Positions 45,101 through 54,241 of a DNA stretch of 64,000 nucleotides are shown here, piece after piece. Numbering within the stretch: position 1 is the first letter of the stretch; each line of letters begins with the position of its first letter. The position numbers and the translations under genes are program-made. The notes under the pieces were generated by a model, which did no database searches, was not told where the DNA came from, and worked only from the letters and a program-made list of their open reading frames with translations. This stretch comes from Cyanobium sp. Cruz CV13-4-11 (GTDB lineage: Bacteria > Cyanobacteriota > Cyanobacteriia > PCC-6307 > Cyanobiaceae): positions 186,001 to 250,000 of the forward strand of contig NZ_JAGQCH010000001.1 of assembly GCF_024346055.1 (NCBI RefSeq), in the 5' to 3' direction.

Positions 45101-45628
45101 TCAGCTGCAGTTCAGTGTGTCGCGGGTGAGCCGACCGCTGACGGGGTTGGTGCCGCTGGCGGCGGCGCAGAGAGTGGTGAGGGCATCGCCGCGCAGGGGC
45201 ACGTTGGTGAAGTCGGCGCCGTCGATGCGCACCCCGCGAAACTTGGTGTTGAAGGCGAAGGCGTCGTCGAGGCGGGCGTTGCGCAGGTCGGTGCCCTCAA
45301 ACACGGCAGAATCGAGGGTGGCGTCCCGCAGATCGCTGCCGCTGAGGTCGGCGTCCTGGAGCTTGGCGCCGAACAGGCTGGCGCCGCGCAGGTCGGCCCC
45401 GGAGAGATCGGCGTCGCGCAGGTTGGTCAGGTTGAAGGTGACGCCGCGCAGGTCGGCGCCGTGGAAATCGGCTCCGATCAGCACCTGCTTGGCGTAGTCC
45501 ATCGCTGCCGCCACCGGCGCGGGGCGGGCCAGCGGCAGCAGTCCGCCCAGCAGCAGGGCCAGCAGCAGAGCCAGGAACCGGGCCAGGAACCGGGGCAGGT
45601 AGAGCAGCGGGGAGAGGGGGCTCGCCAT
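45101..45628 (-). CDS. Exported pentapeptide-repeat protein
   Basis: 175 residues from ATG 45628. A long hydrophobic leader ([19 protein letters not shown]) ending near PVAAAM is a signal peptide, probably to the periplasm or thylakoid lumen. About 20 pentapeptides follow (ADLRG, ADLSG, ATLDS type A(D/N)LXX), which fold as a right-handed beta helix. It resembles lumenal pentapeptide proteins of cyanobacteria and plastids. A pair of Cys (LCAAAS and NCS at the end) could close the helix. Confidence 0.88.
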   Translation of the reverse strand: MASPLSPLLYLPRFLARFLALLLALLLGGLLPLARPAPVAAAMDYAKQVLIGADFHGADLRGVTFNLTNLRDADLSGADLRGASLFGAKLQDADLSGSDLRDATLDSAVFEGTDLRNARLDDAFAFNTKFRGVRIDGADFTNVPLRGDALTTLCAAASGTNPVSGRLTRDTLNCS

Positions 45629-45781
45629 CGGGGATGGAGCGAAGAGAATCAGCCTAGGAAAGGGCTGCGCGCCCCAATCCGCGGCCCACTGCAAGGCCCG
45701 CGCAGCGATGCCGATAGGGACAGGGCGACTATCCGTGGTTTGGGTTCGGATCTTTGGACCGTTCGCTCTCCGAATCCGTGG

Positions 45782-46303
45782 ATGGCCCAGGGCCTCCAAC
45801 CCAAGGACTTGCAACCCAGGGACTCCCGGCGATCGAGCAGGAGCAGCGACCTGCTGATGGCCCTGGAACGCCACCAGCTGCCCCCCGGACGCATCGTGCT
45901 GGAGCTCACCGAAGGCAGCATCCTGGAGATGTCGAACCACGTCGCCAACCAGCTGCGGGACCTCCGGCGCCAGGGCTTTGATCTGGCCATGGATGATTTC
46001 GGCACCGGCTATTCGGGCTTGCAGCGGCTCACCGAGCTGCCCTTCAGTGAGGTCAAGATCGACAGGAGCCTGATCTCCGCGATCGACTACGACCAGCTGC
46101 AGCAGGCGATGCTCAGCGCCGTGATCCGGCTCAGCGACGCCACCGGAATCATGGTGGTGGTGGAGGGGGTGGAACGCTCCCGTCAGCGGCAGATGTTGCT
46201 CACCCTCGGTTGTCGCCACGGCCAGGGCTACCAGCTGTTGGCTCCCCTTTCCGATCTGGAACTGGAGGCCCTGCTCCAGAGCCAGATCACCCCGGAGGCC
46301 TGA
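45782..46303 (+). pseudogene. Remnant of an EAL-domain protein
   Basis: About 150 residues match the C-terminal two thirds of an EAL phosphodiesterase: LELTEGSILE, DLAMDDFGTGYSGLQRL, KIDRSLISAI, VVVEGVERSRQ and HGQGYQLLAPL. The EAL motif and the first part of the barrel are missing; the preceding sequence is not EAL-like. A frame is open from ATG 45782, so a short protein may be made, but it cannot be a complete phosphodiesterase. Confidence 0.8.
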
Positions 46304-46317
46304 GCGGTCCCGCCAGG

Positions 46318-46398
46318 ATGCACTGGATCACCCCCCTGCTGCTGTTCCTGCTGGAGGTGCAGCTGGCCATCAGCCCGAACCCCCGTCGGTACGACTGA
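46318..46398 (+). CDS. Possible 26-residue membrane peptide
   Basis: ATG 46318 opens a 26-residue frame: a hydrophobic helix MHWITPLLLFLLEVQLAIS then the polar PNPRRYD. The size and layout resemble tiny thylakoid subunits, but I recognise no family and there is no well-placed Shine-Dalgarno. It lies between the EAL remnant and yraN. Confidence 0.35.
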   Translation: MHWITPLLLFLLEVQLAISPNPRRYD

Positions 46399-46475
46399 GC
46401 CCCACCGGCCCCCTGGTGTGCCGCTGGCTGGCTTGACCGCCGCCGGGAACCCTGCAGCAGCCGCTGCTTGCCGCC

Positions 46476-46841
46476 ATGCCCCCCAGCCCCGCCCAGCGTC
46501 AGGGAGCCTGGGCGGAGCAGCGGGTGCTGCGGCTGCTGCGGCTCCGGGGCTGGCAGCTGCTGGCGCGCAACTGGCGCTGCCCCTGGGGGGAGCTGGATCT
46601 GGTGCTCCACAAGCCGGGACGGCTGCTGCTGGTGGAGGTGAAGGGGCGCCGCAGGGGCAGCTTGGACGGGTGGGGGATGGCCGCCCTGCGACGGCCGAAG
46701 CGGCAGCGGCTGGAGCGGGCCTGGAACTGCTGGCTGGCGGCCCACCCCCGCTGGGAGCGGACGCCGGTGGAGCAGGTGGCGGCCCTGGTGCCGCTGCCGC
46801 CCTCGCCGGGTCCGGTGCGCTGGATTCGGCTGGGCGATTGA
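46476..46841 (+). CDS. YraN/UPF0102 endonuclease-fold protein
   Basis: 121 residues of the UPF0102 (YraN) family, restriction-endonuclease-like. The hallmark is GAWAEQRVLRLLRLRGW near the start and WRCPWGELDLVLHKPGRLLLVEVKGRR, giving the E..D...EVK nuclease arrangement. Proposed roles are in Holliday junction or DNA repair processing, not settled. Followed by a convergent secreted protein gene. Confidence 0.9.
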   Translation: MPPSPAQRQGAWAEQRVLRLLRLRGWQLLARNWRCPWGELDLVLHKPGRLLLVEVKGRRRGSLDGWGMAALRRPKRQRLERAWNCWLAAHPRWERTPVEQVAALVPLPPSPGPVRWIRLGD

Positions 46842-46866
46842 GCCGTGCAGGGAGAGGGAGCCCGTC

Positions 46867-47178
46867 TCAGGGCTTGCTGGACGCAGGAGCGGCCGGTGCC
46901 GTCGTGGCCGGGGCTGGGCTGGTAGGGGTTGTCGTGTAGAAGACCGTGCAGCGGTAACGGGTGTTGTCCATGCCCACCTCCAGGTCCTCACAGACCGTGC
47001 GGGTGATCGTGGCGCCCTTGGGCACCTGGCTCTTGGCCTGCTGGCGGGTGGCCTGACGGTCGAAGATCGATTCGGCGGTGACGCTGCCGGCCCAGGCGGG
47101 GACCGCCAGCAGGGCAAGGCCGCCGGCCAGCAGGGCACCGGTCAGGCCGAAACCGCTGCGTTGGAAACCGGGGGCCAT
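46867..47178 (-). CDS. Small secreted protein
   Basis: 103 residues with a signal peptide (FGLTGALLAGGLALLAVPAWAG) and a mature part containing two Cys (TVCEDLEVG and RYRCTVFY), probably a disulfide, then a Thr/Pro/Ala-rich tail. Unknown family; periplasmic location is inferred. Confidence 0.7.
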   Translation of the reverse strand: MAPGFQRSGFGLTGALLAGGLALLAVPAWAGSVTAESIFDRQATRQQAKSQVPKGATITRTVCEDLEVGMDNTRYRCTVFYTTTPTSPAPATTAPAAPASSKP

Positions 47179-47255
47179 GGCGGAAGGGGGAAGACTGCTT
47201 CACCTCTAGCCAGGACTGACGGCCCTGCAATCTGGGGAGACCTGCCGGCGCCTCC

Positions 47256-48101
47256 ATGACCTTCAGCGGCCACCGGGCTCGCAAGCGCTTCGGGCAGCAC
47301 TGGCTCACCGATCCCCAGATCCTCGATCGCATCGTGGCGGCCGCCGACCTGCACGGGGCCGACCATGTCCTGGAGGTGGGCCCGGGGCGGGGCGCCCTGA
47401 CCGAACGGTTGCTGGCCTCGCCGGCGGCGTCGCTGTTGGCGGTGGAGCTGGACCGGGACCTGGTGGTGGGCCTGCGGCAGCGGTTCGACGGCGACGGGCG
47501 CTTCACCCTGATCGAGGGAGACGTGCTCGAACTGGTCCTGCCTTGCCCCGAACGGCCCATCCCCACCAAGGTGGTCGCCAACATCCCGTACAACATCACA
47601 GGCCCGTTGCTGGAGGTGCTGGTGGGCCGCCTGGGCCGGCCGGCACCCTGTCGCTTCCAGCGGCTGGTGCTGTTGGTGCAGCAGGAAGTGGGCCAGCGCA
47701 TCCGGGCCCGGCCGGGCAGCAGCGCCTTTTCGGCCCTCAGCGTGCGCATGCAGTTGCTGGCTCGCTGCAGCAGCGTCTGCACGGTGCCGCCCCGCTGCTT
47801 CTTGCCGCCACCGAAGGTCACCTCGGAGGTGATCGTGATCGAGCCGGTGGCGACGGAGAACCTGCCACCGCTGGAACAGTCCCTGGCGGTGGAAGGCCTG
47901 CTGCGGCGCTGCTTCGCCGGACGGCGCAAGATGCTGCGCACCAGCCTGGCGGGCCTGCTGCCGGCGCCGGCCCTGCTGGAGCTGGCCGCCACCGCCGGGG
48001 TGGACCTGCAGCAGCGGCCCCAGGAGCTGGCGCCCGCCCAGTGGCTCGCGCTCGCCACCGGCTTGAATCGCTTCACCAGCGCCGATCCCGGCGGAGCGTG
48101 A
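47256..48101 (+). CDS. ksgA: 16S rRNA dimethyladenosine transferase
   Basis: RsmA/KsgA dimethylates two adjacent adenosines near the 3' end of 16S rRNA. 281 residues. The SAM motif is [18 protein letters not shown] with [16 protein letters not shown], and the catalytic [14 protein letters not shown] is intact. The C-terminal helical domain is complete. ispE follows five bases later, a pairing common in cyanobacteria. Confidence 0.97.
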   Translation: MTFSGHRARKRFGQHWLTDPQILDRIVAAADLHGADHVLEVGPGRGALTERLLASPAASLLAVELDRDLVVGLRQRFDGDGRFTLIEGDVLELVLPCPERPIPTKVVANIPYNITGPLLEVLVGRLGRPAPCRFQRLVLLVQQEVGQRIRARPGSSAFSALSVRMQLLARCSSVCTVPPRCFLPPPKVTSEVIVIEPVATENLPPLEQSLAVEGLLRRCFAGRRKMLRTSLAGLLPAPALLELAATAGVDLQQRPQELAPAQWLALATGLNRFTSADPGGA

Positions 48102-48106
48102 CCCCG

Positions 48107-49057
48107 ATGGCAGATGTGACGGTGCGGGCCCCCGCCAAGATCAACCTGCATCTTGAGGTGCTGGGCCTGCGGCCCGATGGTTACCACGAGCTGGCGATGG
48201 TGATGCAGAGCATCGACCTGGCCGACACCCTGGTGCTGCGCTCCAGCGCCGACGCCACGATCCGGCTGCGTTGCGATAACGCGGATCTGCCCACCGATGG
48301 CACCAACCTGATCGTCAAGGCGGCGGAACGGCTGCGCTCCCGGGTCGGCCTGCCGGAACTGGGGGTGGAGATCACGCTGCGCAAGCGCATCCCCATCGGC
48401 GCCGGCCTGGCGGGCGGCTCCAGCGATGGGGCGGCCGCCCTGGTGGGTCTTGATGCCCTCTGGGGTCTGGGCCTGGGCACCGAGAGGCTGCACGCCCTGG
48501 CGGCCGAGCTGGGATCCGACATGCCCTTCTGCCTGCAGGGCGGCACCCAGCTCTGCTTCGGCCGCGGGGAGAGGCTTGAGCCCATGCCGCAGCAGCAGGT
48601 GGCGGAGCGGGCGGTGCTGCTGCTCAAGCACCCGCAGGCCAGCGTGTCCACGCCCTGGGCCTACGGCCGCTGCCGGGAGCTGCGTGGCGACTTCTACCTG
48701 GAGAGCGAGGCGGACTTCGAACAGCGGCGCCAGGCCCTGCGCCACGGCCCCCTGCTGGCCGCCCTGGCCGATCCCGGCCCCTTGCTACCCCTGCGCAACG
48801 ACCTCCAGTCGGTGGTGGCGCCGGAGGTGGAGAGCGTCCGCTTGGGCCTCGATCTGCTGCGTCGCGGCCCCCAGGCCCTGGCCGTGGCGATGAGCGGTTC
48901 CGGACCGAGCCTCTACGCCCTCTTCCCCGACCTGGCCGCCGCCGAGGCGGCCCGGAGCGCCCTGGCGGGGGAGCTCGGCGCCCTCGGTTTTTCCTCCTGG
49001 TGCTGCCGTTGCGGCGGGTCCGGTGTCAGCCTGGTGACGGATGGATCCCCCCCATGA
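48107..49057 (+). CDS. ispE: 4-(cytidine 5'-diphospho)-2-C-methyl-D-erythritol kinase
   Basis: Fourth step of the MEP isoprenoid pathway. 316 residues from ATG 48107. GHMP-kinase motifs: [20 protein letters not shown] at the start, [17 protein letters not shown] for ATP and [12 protein letters not shown] near the end. Supplies precursors for chlorophyll side chains, carotenoids and quinones. It overlaps the DUF3082 gene in ATGA. Confidence 0.97.
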   Translation: MADVTVRAPAKINLHLEVLGLRPDGYHELAMVMQSIDLADTLVLRSSADATIRLRCDNADLPTDGTNLIVKAAERLRSRVGLPELGVEITLRKRIPIGAGLAGGSSDGAAALVGLDALWGLGLGTERLHALAAELGSDMPFCLQGGTQLCFGRGERLEPMPQQQVAERAVLLLKHPQASVSTPWAYGRCRELRGDFYLESEADFEQRRQALRHGPLLAALADPGPLLPLRNDLQSVVAPEVESVRLGLDLLRRGPQALAVAMSGSGPSLYALFPDLAAAEAARSALAGELGALGFSSWCCRCGGSGVSLVTDGSPP

Positions 49058-49356
49058 CGGACGAACGCCCCACCCCGCCGCCGCGCAAGGGACCGCTGAG
49101 CTTCCTGTCCGGCTCCCTCACCAGTGGTCTGCTGGCCTGGCTCAGCCTGGGCGTCAGCCAGCGGGTGGTGGGCTGGTATGTGACCCATCCGCCCCACTTC
49201 GATTCGGCCTTTGCCCAGAGCATCGCCACGGCGATGAAGACCCTGATGGTGGGGATGTGCTTCCTGGCCACCTTCACCTTTGCCTTCATCGGCCTGGGGC
49301 TGTTCCTGGTGTTCATCCGCAGCCTGTTGCCGGCTGAAGCGGAATCCCCTTCCTAA
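49054..49356 (+). CDS. DUF3082 membrane protein
   Basis: 100 residues of the cyanobacterial DUF3082 family: polar N-terminus with [20 protein letters not shown], then a second hydrophobic span in [18 protein letters not shown]. Two transmembrane helices are predicted. Function unknown. Its ATG overlaps the ispE stop. Confidence 0.88.
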   Translation: MTDERPTPPPRKGPLSFLSGSLTSGLLAWLSLGVSQRVVGWYVTHPPHFDSAFAQSIATAMKTLMVGMCFLATFTFAFIGLGLFLVFIRSLLPAEAESPS

Positions 49357-49383
49357 GCTGACAGCGCCGCCCTCCTTCCCCCG

Positions 49384-49479
49384 ATGACTCCCCACGACCT
49401 GGGTCTGCTGGTGGTCCTGCTGCTGCCGGGCATGCTCCTGTCGGTCCTGCTGCTCAGCACCTTCGCCGCCGGCGGCTGA
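49384..49479 (+). CDS. Possible 31-residue membrane peptide
   Basis: ATG 49384 opens 31 codons: MTPHD, then a helix [20 protein letters not shown] ending TFAAGG. It fills the otherwise empty gap between DUF3082 and pdhB on the same strand. No Shine-Dalgarno is seen, but many genes here lack one. Family unknown; a small thylakoid or membrane subunit is a guess. Confidence 0.5.
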   Translation: MTPHDLGLLVVLLLPGMLLSVLLLSTFAAGG

Positions 49480-49510
49480 GATAGGTTGGCCGCGCAAAGG
49501 CCCCCGCTCC

Positions 49511-50494
49511 GTGGCTGAAACTCTCCTGTTCAACGCCCTGCGCGAAGCCATCGACGAGGAGATGGCGCGCGACCCCCATGTCTGTGTCATGGGTGAGGAC
49601 GTGGGCCATTACGGCGGCTCCTACAAGGTCACCAAGGACCTCTGTGAGAAGTACGGCGAACTGCGGGTTCTGGACACCCCCATCGCCGAGAACAGTTTCA
49701 CCGGCATGGCCGTCGGTGCGGCCATGACCGGCCTGCGGCCGATCGTGGAGGGGATGAACATGGGCTTCCTGCTGCTGGCCTTCAACCAGATCTCTAACAA
49801 TATGGGGATGCTGCGATACACCAGCGGCGGCAACTACACCATCCCGGCGGTGGTGCGTGGACCCGGCGGTGTCGGCCGCCAGCTCGGTGCCGAGCACAGC
49901 CAGCGCCTCGAGGCCTACTTCCACGCCGTGCCGGGCATCAAGATCGTTGCGGTGAGCACCCCCACCAACGCCAAGGGCCTGATGAAGGCCGCCATCCGCG
50001 ATAACAATCCCGTGCTCTTCTTCGAGCACGTTCTGCTCTACAACCTCAGCGAGGACATTCCCGAAGGCGACTACATCTGCGCCCTCGACCAGGCCGAGGT
50101 CGTCCGTGAAGGCAAGGACGTCACGATGCTCACCTACTCGCGCATGCGCCACCACTGCCTCAAGGCGGTGGAGCAGCTGGAGGCCGAGGGTGTCGACGTC
50201 GAGCTGATTGACCTGATCAGCCTCAAGCCCTTCGACATGGAGACCATCGCCCGCTCCATCCGCAAGACCCACAAGGTGGTGGTGGTGGAGGAGTGCATGA
50301 AGACGGGTGGCATCGGCGCCGAACTGATCGCCCTGATCACGGAGCACTGTTTCGACGACCTCGACGCCCGGCCTTTGCGTCTCTCGTCCCAGGACATCCC
50401 CACGCCCTACAACGGCAATCTGGAGAACCTCACCATCATTCAGCCGCACCAGATCGTCGCCGCGGCACACGATCTGAAGGCGGGTCGTCGCTGA
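49511..50494 (+). CDS. pdhB: Pyruvate dehydrogenase E1 beta subunit
   Basis: 327 residues from GTG 49511. Transketolase-like E1 beta: [54 protein letters not shown] and the C-terminal [17 protein letters not shown]. It forms the decarboxylating E1 with PdhA (not in the window) to make acetyl-CoA. secD begins one base after its stop. Confidence 0.96.
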   Translation: MAETLLFNALREAIDEEMARDPHVCVMGEDVGHYGGSYKVTKDLCEKYGELRVLDTPIAENSFTGMAVGAAMTGLRPIVEGMNMGFLLLAFNQISNNMGMLRYTSGGNYTIPAVVRGPGGVGRQLGAEHSQRLEAYFHAVPGIKIVAVSTPTNAKGLMKAAIRDNNPVLFFEHVLLYNLSEDIPEGDYICALDQAEVVREGKDVTMLTYSRMRHHCLKAVEQLEAEGVDVELIDLISLKPFDMETIARSIRKTHKVVVVEECMKTGGIGAELIALITEHCFDDLDARPLRLSSQDIPTPYNGNLENLTIIQPHQIVAAAHDLKAGRR

Positions 50495-50495
50495 G

Positions 50496-52022
50496 ATGGG
50501 ACGCCAACAGGGCTGGTTCGCCCTCATCCTCGCCCTCACGATCGCCTCCGGCGCCCTCCTAGCCAATTACGGACTGCAACTGGGTCTCGACCTGCGCGGC
50601 GGCAGCCAGCTCACCCTCCAGGTGATGCCCGCTGGCGCCATCACCCGGGTGGACACCGAGCAGCTGGAGGCCGTCAAGGACGTGCTGGAGCGCCGGATCA
50701 ATGGTCTGGGCGTGGCTGAATCCACCCTCCAGGCGGTGGGCAGCGACCAGCTGGTGCTGCAGCTCCCCGGCGAGCAGGATCCCAGCCAGGCAGCCCGGGT
50801 CCTCGGCAGCACGGCCCTGCTGGAGTTCCGGGCCCAGAAGCCCGGCACCGAGCAGGAGATGCAAGGTCTGCTGGGCCTCAAGCGCCAGGCCGAGTCGGTG
50901 CTGCGCTCCAAGCGCCCCCCCTCCGCCCTCGACGACCCCACGGCCACACCGGCGCCGCCGCCGGTCACCCTGTCGGCGGAGGATCTGGCCAAGGCGCTCC
51001 GGTCCCTTGGCATTCAGGTTCCCGCCGGCACCAGCGAGATCGACCAGCTCGAGCTGCTGCTCCGGGAGACCAATCGCCGCATCCTCGCCCTCTACGGCCC
51101 TCCCCTGATCACCGGCAAGGACCTCACCAGTGCCGGCCGCCAGCAGCAGGCCACAGGAACCGGCTGGGAGGTGACCCTCGGCTTCAACAGGGAAGGGGGC
51201 GAGAAGTTCGCCGCCCTCACCCAGTCGATCGCCGGCACCAACCGGGTGCTGGGCATCGTCCTCGATGGCCGCTCGATCAGCGAGGCCAGCGTCGGCGAGC
51301 AGTTCAAGGTGGCCGGTATCACCGGTGGTTCCGCCTCGATCAGCGGGAACTTCAGCGCCGAGGAGGCCCGCGACCTGGAGGTCCAGTTGCGGGGTGGCTC
51401 CCTGCCCCTGCCGGTGAAGATCGTCGAGGTGCGCACGGTCGGACCGTCGCTGGGGGCTGAGAACATCCGCTCCAGCTTGGTGGCGGGCCTCTCGGGTCTG
51501 GTGCTGGTGGCCGTGTTCATGGCGGTGGTGTATCGCCTGCCCGGGATCGTGGCGGTGGTGGCCCTGAGCCTCTATGCCCTGTTCAACCTGGCCATCTACG
51601 CCCTCATCCCTGTCACCCTCACCCTTCCCGGCATTGCCGGCTTCATCCTCTCGGTGGGGATGGCCGTGGACGCCAACGTGCTCATCTTTGAGCGCATCAA
51701 GGAGGAACTGCGCGGCGGCAACACCTTGATCCGCTCCATCGACACGGGCTTCGCCCTGGCGTTGTCTTCGATCATCGATGGCCACGTCACCGGTCTGATC
51801 AGCTGCGCCGCCCTGTTCTTCCTCGGCACCGGCCTGGTCAAGGGCTTCGCCGTCACCCTGGCCATCGGCCTGGTGCTGAGCCTGTTCACGGCCCTCACCT
51901 GCACCCGCACCCTGCTGCGCCTGCTGATGAGTTACCCGGCTCTGCGGCGCCCCACCTATTTCCTGACGGCCCGCCAGTTGCCCCCTGCCAAATCCGCCAC
52001 GCCCCAACCCGGACTGGCCTGA
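50496..52022 (+). CDS. secD: Protein translocase subunit SecD
   Basis: 508 residues. First membrane helix FALILALTIASGALLANYGL, then the D1 motif LGLDLRGGSQLTLQV, a periplasmic domain, and five C-terminal helices with GMAVDANVLIFERIKEEL, the conserved D5 region. With SecF it uses the proton gradient to pull exported proteins through SecYEG, in plasma and thylakoid membranes. It directly follows pdhB; secF starts right after its stop. Confidence 0.97.
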   Translation: MGRQQGWFALILALTIASGALLANYGLQLGLDLRGGSQLTLQVMPAGAITRVDTEQLEAVKDVLERRINGLGVAESTLQAVGSDQLVLQLPGEQDPSQAARVLGSTALLEFRAQKPGTEQEMQGLLGLKRQAESVLRSKRPPSALDDPTATPAPPPVTLSAEDLAKALRSLGIQVPAGTSEIDQLELLLRETNRRILALYGPPLITGKDLTSAGRQQQATGTGWEVTLGFNREGGEKFAALTQSIAGTNRVLGIVLDGRSISEASVGEQFKVAGITGGSASISGNFSAEEARDLEVQLRGGSLPLPVKIVEVRTVGPSLGAENIRSSLVAGLSGLVLVAVFMAVVYRLPGIVAVVALSLYALFNLAIYALIPVTLTLPGIAGFILSVGMAVDANVLIFERIKEELRGGNTLIRSIDTGFALALSSIIDGHVTGLISCAALFFLGTGLVKGFAVTLAIGLVLSLFTALTCTRTLLRLLMSYPALRRPTYFLTARQLPPAKSATPQPGLA

Positions 52023-52985
52023 ATGACTGCCATGACCCCTGCCCCTAATCCCCGCTTCCGCATCAGCCGCTACCGGCGTCTGGCCTGGGTGGGCTCGTTG
52101 CTGGCCTGTGGCCTGAGCCTGCTGGGCCTGGCGCTCTGCTGGCTGAACCCGGCGATCGGCGCGCCGTTGCGGCCTGGACTTGATTTCACCGGTGGCACCC
52201 AGGTTCAGGTGGAACGCGACTGTTCCCCCTGCAAGGCGATCAGCGCCGCCGAGATCCGCCAGGGCCTCACCAGCCTCGACCTGCCGTCCCCTGAAGGGGA
52301 GATCGCCCCCAGCCTGGGCAGCGCCTCGGTTCAGGTGCTCGACGGCGGCCGCTCCCTGCTGCTGCGCCTGCCCGCCCTTGAAGCCGACCAGAGCAAGGCC
52401 CTCATCGATGGCCTTGCCGGCAGGTTCGGCCCGCTGCTCAAGAGCGGCACCTCGGTGAACACGATCGGCCCCACCCTCGGCTCCCGACTCCTGCAGGGGA
52501 GCCTCATTTCCCTGCTGGTCAGCTTTGCGGGAATCGCCGTTTACATCTCCTTCAGCTACAGCGGCGTCTTCGCTTTCCTGGCCCTGCTGTGCCTGGCCCA
52601 CGATGTGCTGATCACCTGTGGCCTGTTCGCCTGGCTGGGGCTTCTGCAGGGCATCGAAGTCGACTCCCTCTTCGCCGTCTCCCTGATCACCGTCGCCGGC
52701 TATTCGGTCACCGACACCGTGGTGGTCTACGACCGGATCCGCGAGCAGCGACGCACCCTGGGTGATCTTTCCCTGGTGGACCAGGTGGATGTGGCGGTCG
52801 ACGCCACCCTCACCCGCTCGCTTTACACCTCCTTCACCACCCTGCTGCCCCTGGTGGCCCTGATCTTCTTCGGCGGCAGCACCCTGTTCTGGTTCGCGGT
52901 AGCCCTCACCGTGGGCATCGCCGTCGGCAGCTGGTCGAGCATCGGTGTGGCTCCCACCCTGCTGCCGGTCCTCTCCAAACGATGA
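52023..52985 (+). CDS. secF: Protein translocase subunit SecF
   Basis: 320 residues, six membrane helices. The D1-like motif is GLDFTGGTQVQV, and the D4/D5 region is TVAGYSVTDTVVVYDRIRE. SecF partners SecD. Its ATG follows the secD TGA without a gap, and its stop overlaps a small membrane gene in ATGA. Confidence 0.97.
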   Translation: MTAMTPAPNPRFRISRYRRLAWVGSLLACGLSLLGLALCWLNPAIGAPLRPGLDFTGGTQVQVERDCSPCKAISAAEIRQGLTSLDLPSPEGEIAPSLGSASVQVLDGGRSLLLRLPALEADQSKALIDGLAGRFGPLLKSGTSVNTIGPTLGSRLLQGSLISLLVSFAGIAVYISFSYSGVFAFLALLCLAHDVLITCGLFAWLGLLQGIEVDSLFAVSLITVAGYSVTDTVVVYDRIREQRRTLGDLSLVDQVDVAVDATLTRSLYTSFTTLLPLVALIFFGGSTLFWFAVALTVGIAVGSWSSIGVAPTLLPVLSKR

Positions 52986-53206
52986 GAGGCCCCGATCGTG
53001 TTGAGGGGCCCCGGGGTGGCTGGCCCATGCTGCCGGTGGTCCTGCTGGTGCTGGCCCTGATCGATCTGCGGGTGGAGTTGATCCTGCTCTGGGACCATTT
53101 CACCCTGACGTCCCTCACCGCCGCCGTGCGCTCCCATCTGCTGGCCGTGGCGGTGCTGCTCAGCCAGCCCTCCCTCTGGCACCACTACCGCCGCTCCCGC
53201 GGCTGA
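52982..53206 (+). CDS. Small membrane protein after secF
   Basis: 74 residues: a polar start, a hydrophobic WPMLPVVLLVLALIDLRVEL, a second helix RSHLLAVAVLLSQPSLW, and a basic end HHYRRSRG. It starts inside the secF stop (ATGA), so it is part of the sec operon. A role beside SecDF is inferred only from position. Confidence 0.7.
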   Translation: MRGPDRVEGPRGGWPMLPVVLLVLALIDLRVELILLWDHFTLTSLTAAVRSHLLAVAVLLSQPSLWHHYRRSRG

Positions 53207-53233
53207 GGGGATCGGGCCGATCGACCGCCGCGA

Positions 53234-54241
53234 TCAGGTCAGATCCCAGCGGTCCATCACGTCCCGCACCAGCACCTCTTCGCAGGCCACCTGCAGCACC
53301 ACCACCAGGGGCAGGGCCAGAAGCAGCCCGGGCAAGCCCAGCAGGGCCCCCAGACTCAGCTGGGCCATCAGGGCGACGGTGGGCAGCAGGTTGACGGTGC
53401 GGCTCAGCAGCAGGGGTGTGAGCAGGAACGCCTCGCCGTTCTGCAGCAGCAGGCGCAGCACCAGCACCTGGACCACCTTCGCCGGTGAGATCAGCAGGGC
53501 GACGGCCAAGGGCAGCAGGGTGGCGGCCGTCGGGCCGATGGTGGGCACGAAGGTGAGCAGACCGCAGACCAGGCCGCTCAGCAGCGCCAGGGGCACCTGC
53601 AGCAGGGCCAGGCCCGCCCAGGTGGTGACGAACACCACGGTGCCGGAGATGGTCATGCCCGCCAGCCAGCCACCGAGGGCCTCGCGGCATTCCCGCAGCA
53701 ACTGTTCCATGCGCCGCCGGTAGAAGCGGGGTGTGGCGGCGATCACCAGGCGTTGATGGCTGACCGGATCGAGCGCCATCAGGATCGCCAGCAGCAGCAT
53801 CAGCAGCAGCTGGATGGTGCTGTTGGCGGCGCCACCCGCCACGCCGAGCAGCTGGCTGCCCAGGGGCTGGAGCCGGTCCCAGAGGCTTCCATCGTCCAGC
53901 TGCCGTTCCAGGTCGCGCAGCAGGGGGGTCTTGGGAACCACGTCGCCGAGCCGCTGGACCAGCTCGGGGACCAGCTGGCTGAACTGGCGGATCTGGTCAA
54001 TCAGCTCCGGCAGCAGCAGATTGCCCAGGAGCCAGCCGATCACGACCAGCACCAGCAGCACCAGCGACAGGGCCGCCCCCCGGTTCAGACGGGTGAGCCG
54101 CCGCAGCAGGGAGGTGGGCACATCCAGTGCCACCGCCAGCACCACGGCGCCGAAGAGGATGAGCAGCACCCAGCGCAGTTCCCAGAGCAGCAGGAACAGC
54201 GCCACAAGGGCCAGGGCCCCGAGCAGGGTGCGTGCCTTCAT
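53234..54241 (-). CDS. AI-2E/PerM-family membrane protein, copy 2
   Basis: 335 residues with the AI-2E transporter plan: paired N-terminal helices (LLGALALVALFLLLWELRW), a soluble middle with RFYRRRMEQLLRECREALGG, and C-terminal helices with VCGLLTFVPTIGPTAATLLP. The family moves small solutes or ions, and some members are Na+/Li+/H+ antiporters; the AI-2 role is not general. It starts in an ATGA overlap with the gene at 54238. Confidence 0.9.
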   Translation of the reverse strand: MKARTLLGALALVALFLLLWELRWVLLILFGAVVLAVALDVPTSLLRRLTRLNRGAALSLVLLVLVVIGWLLGNLLLPELIDQIRQFSQLVPELVQRLGDVVPKTPLLRDLERQLDDGSLWDRLQPLGSQLLGVAGGAANSTIQLLLMLLLAILMALDPVSHQRLVIAATPRFYRRRMEQLLRECREALGGWLAGMTISGTVVFVTTWAGLALLQVPLALLSGLVCGLLTFVPTIGPTAATLLPLAVALLISPAKVVQVLVLRLLLQNGEAFLLTPLLLSRTVNLLPTVALMAQLSLGALLGLPGLLLALPLVVVLQVACEEVLVRDVMDRWDLT

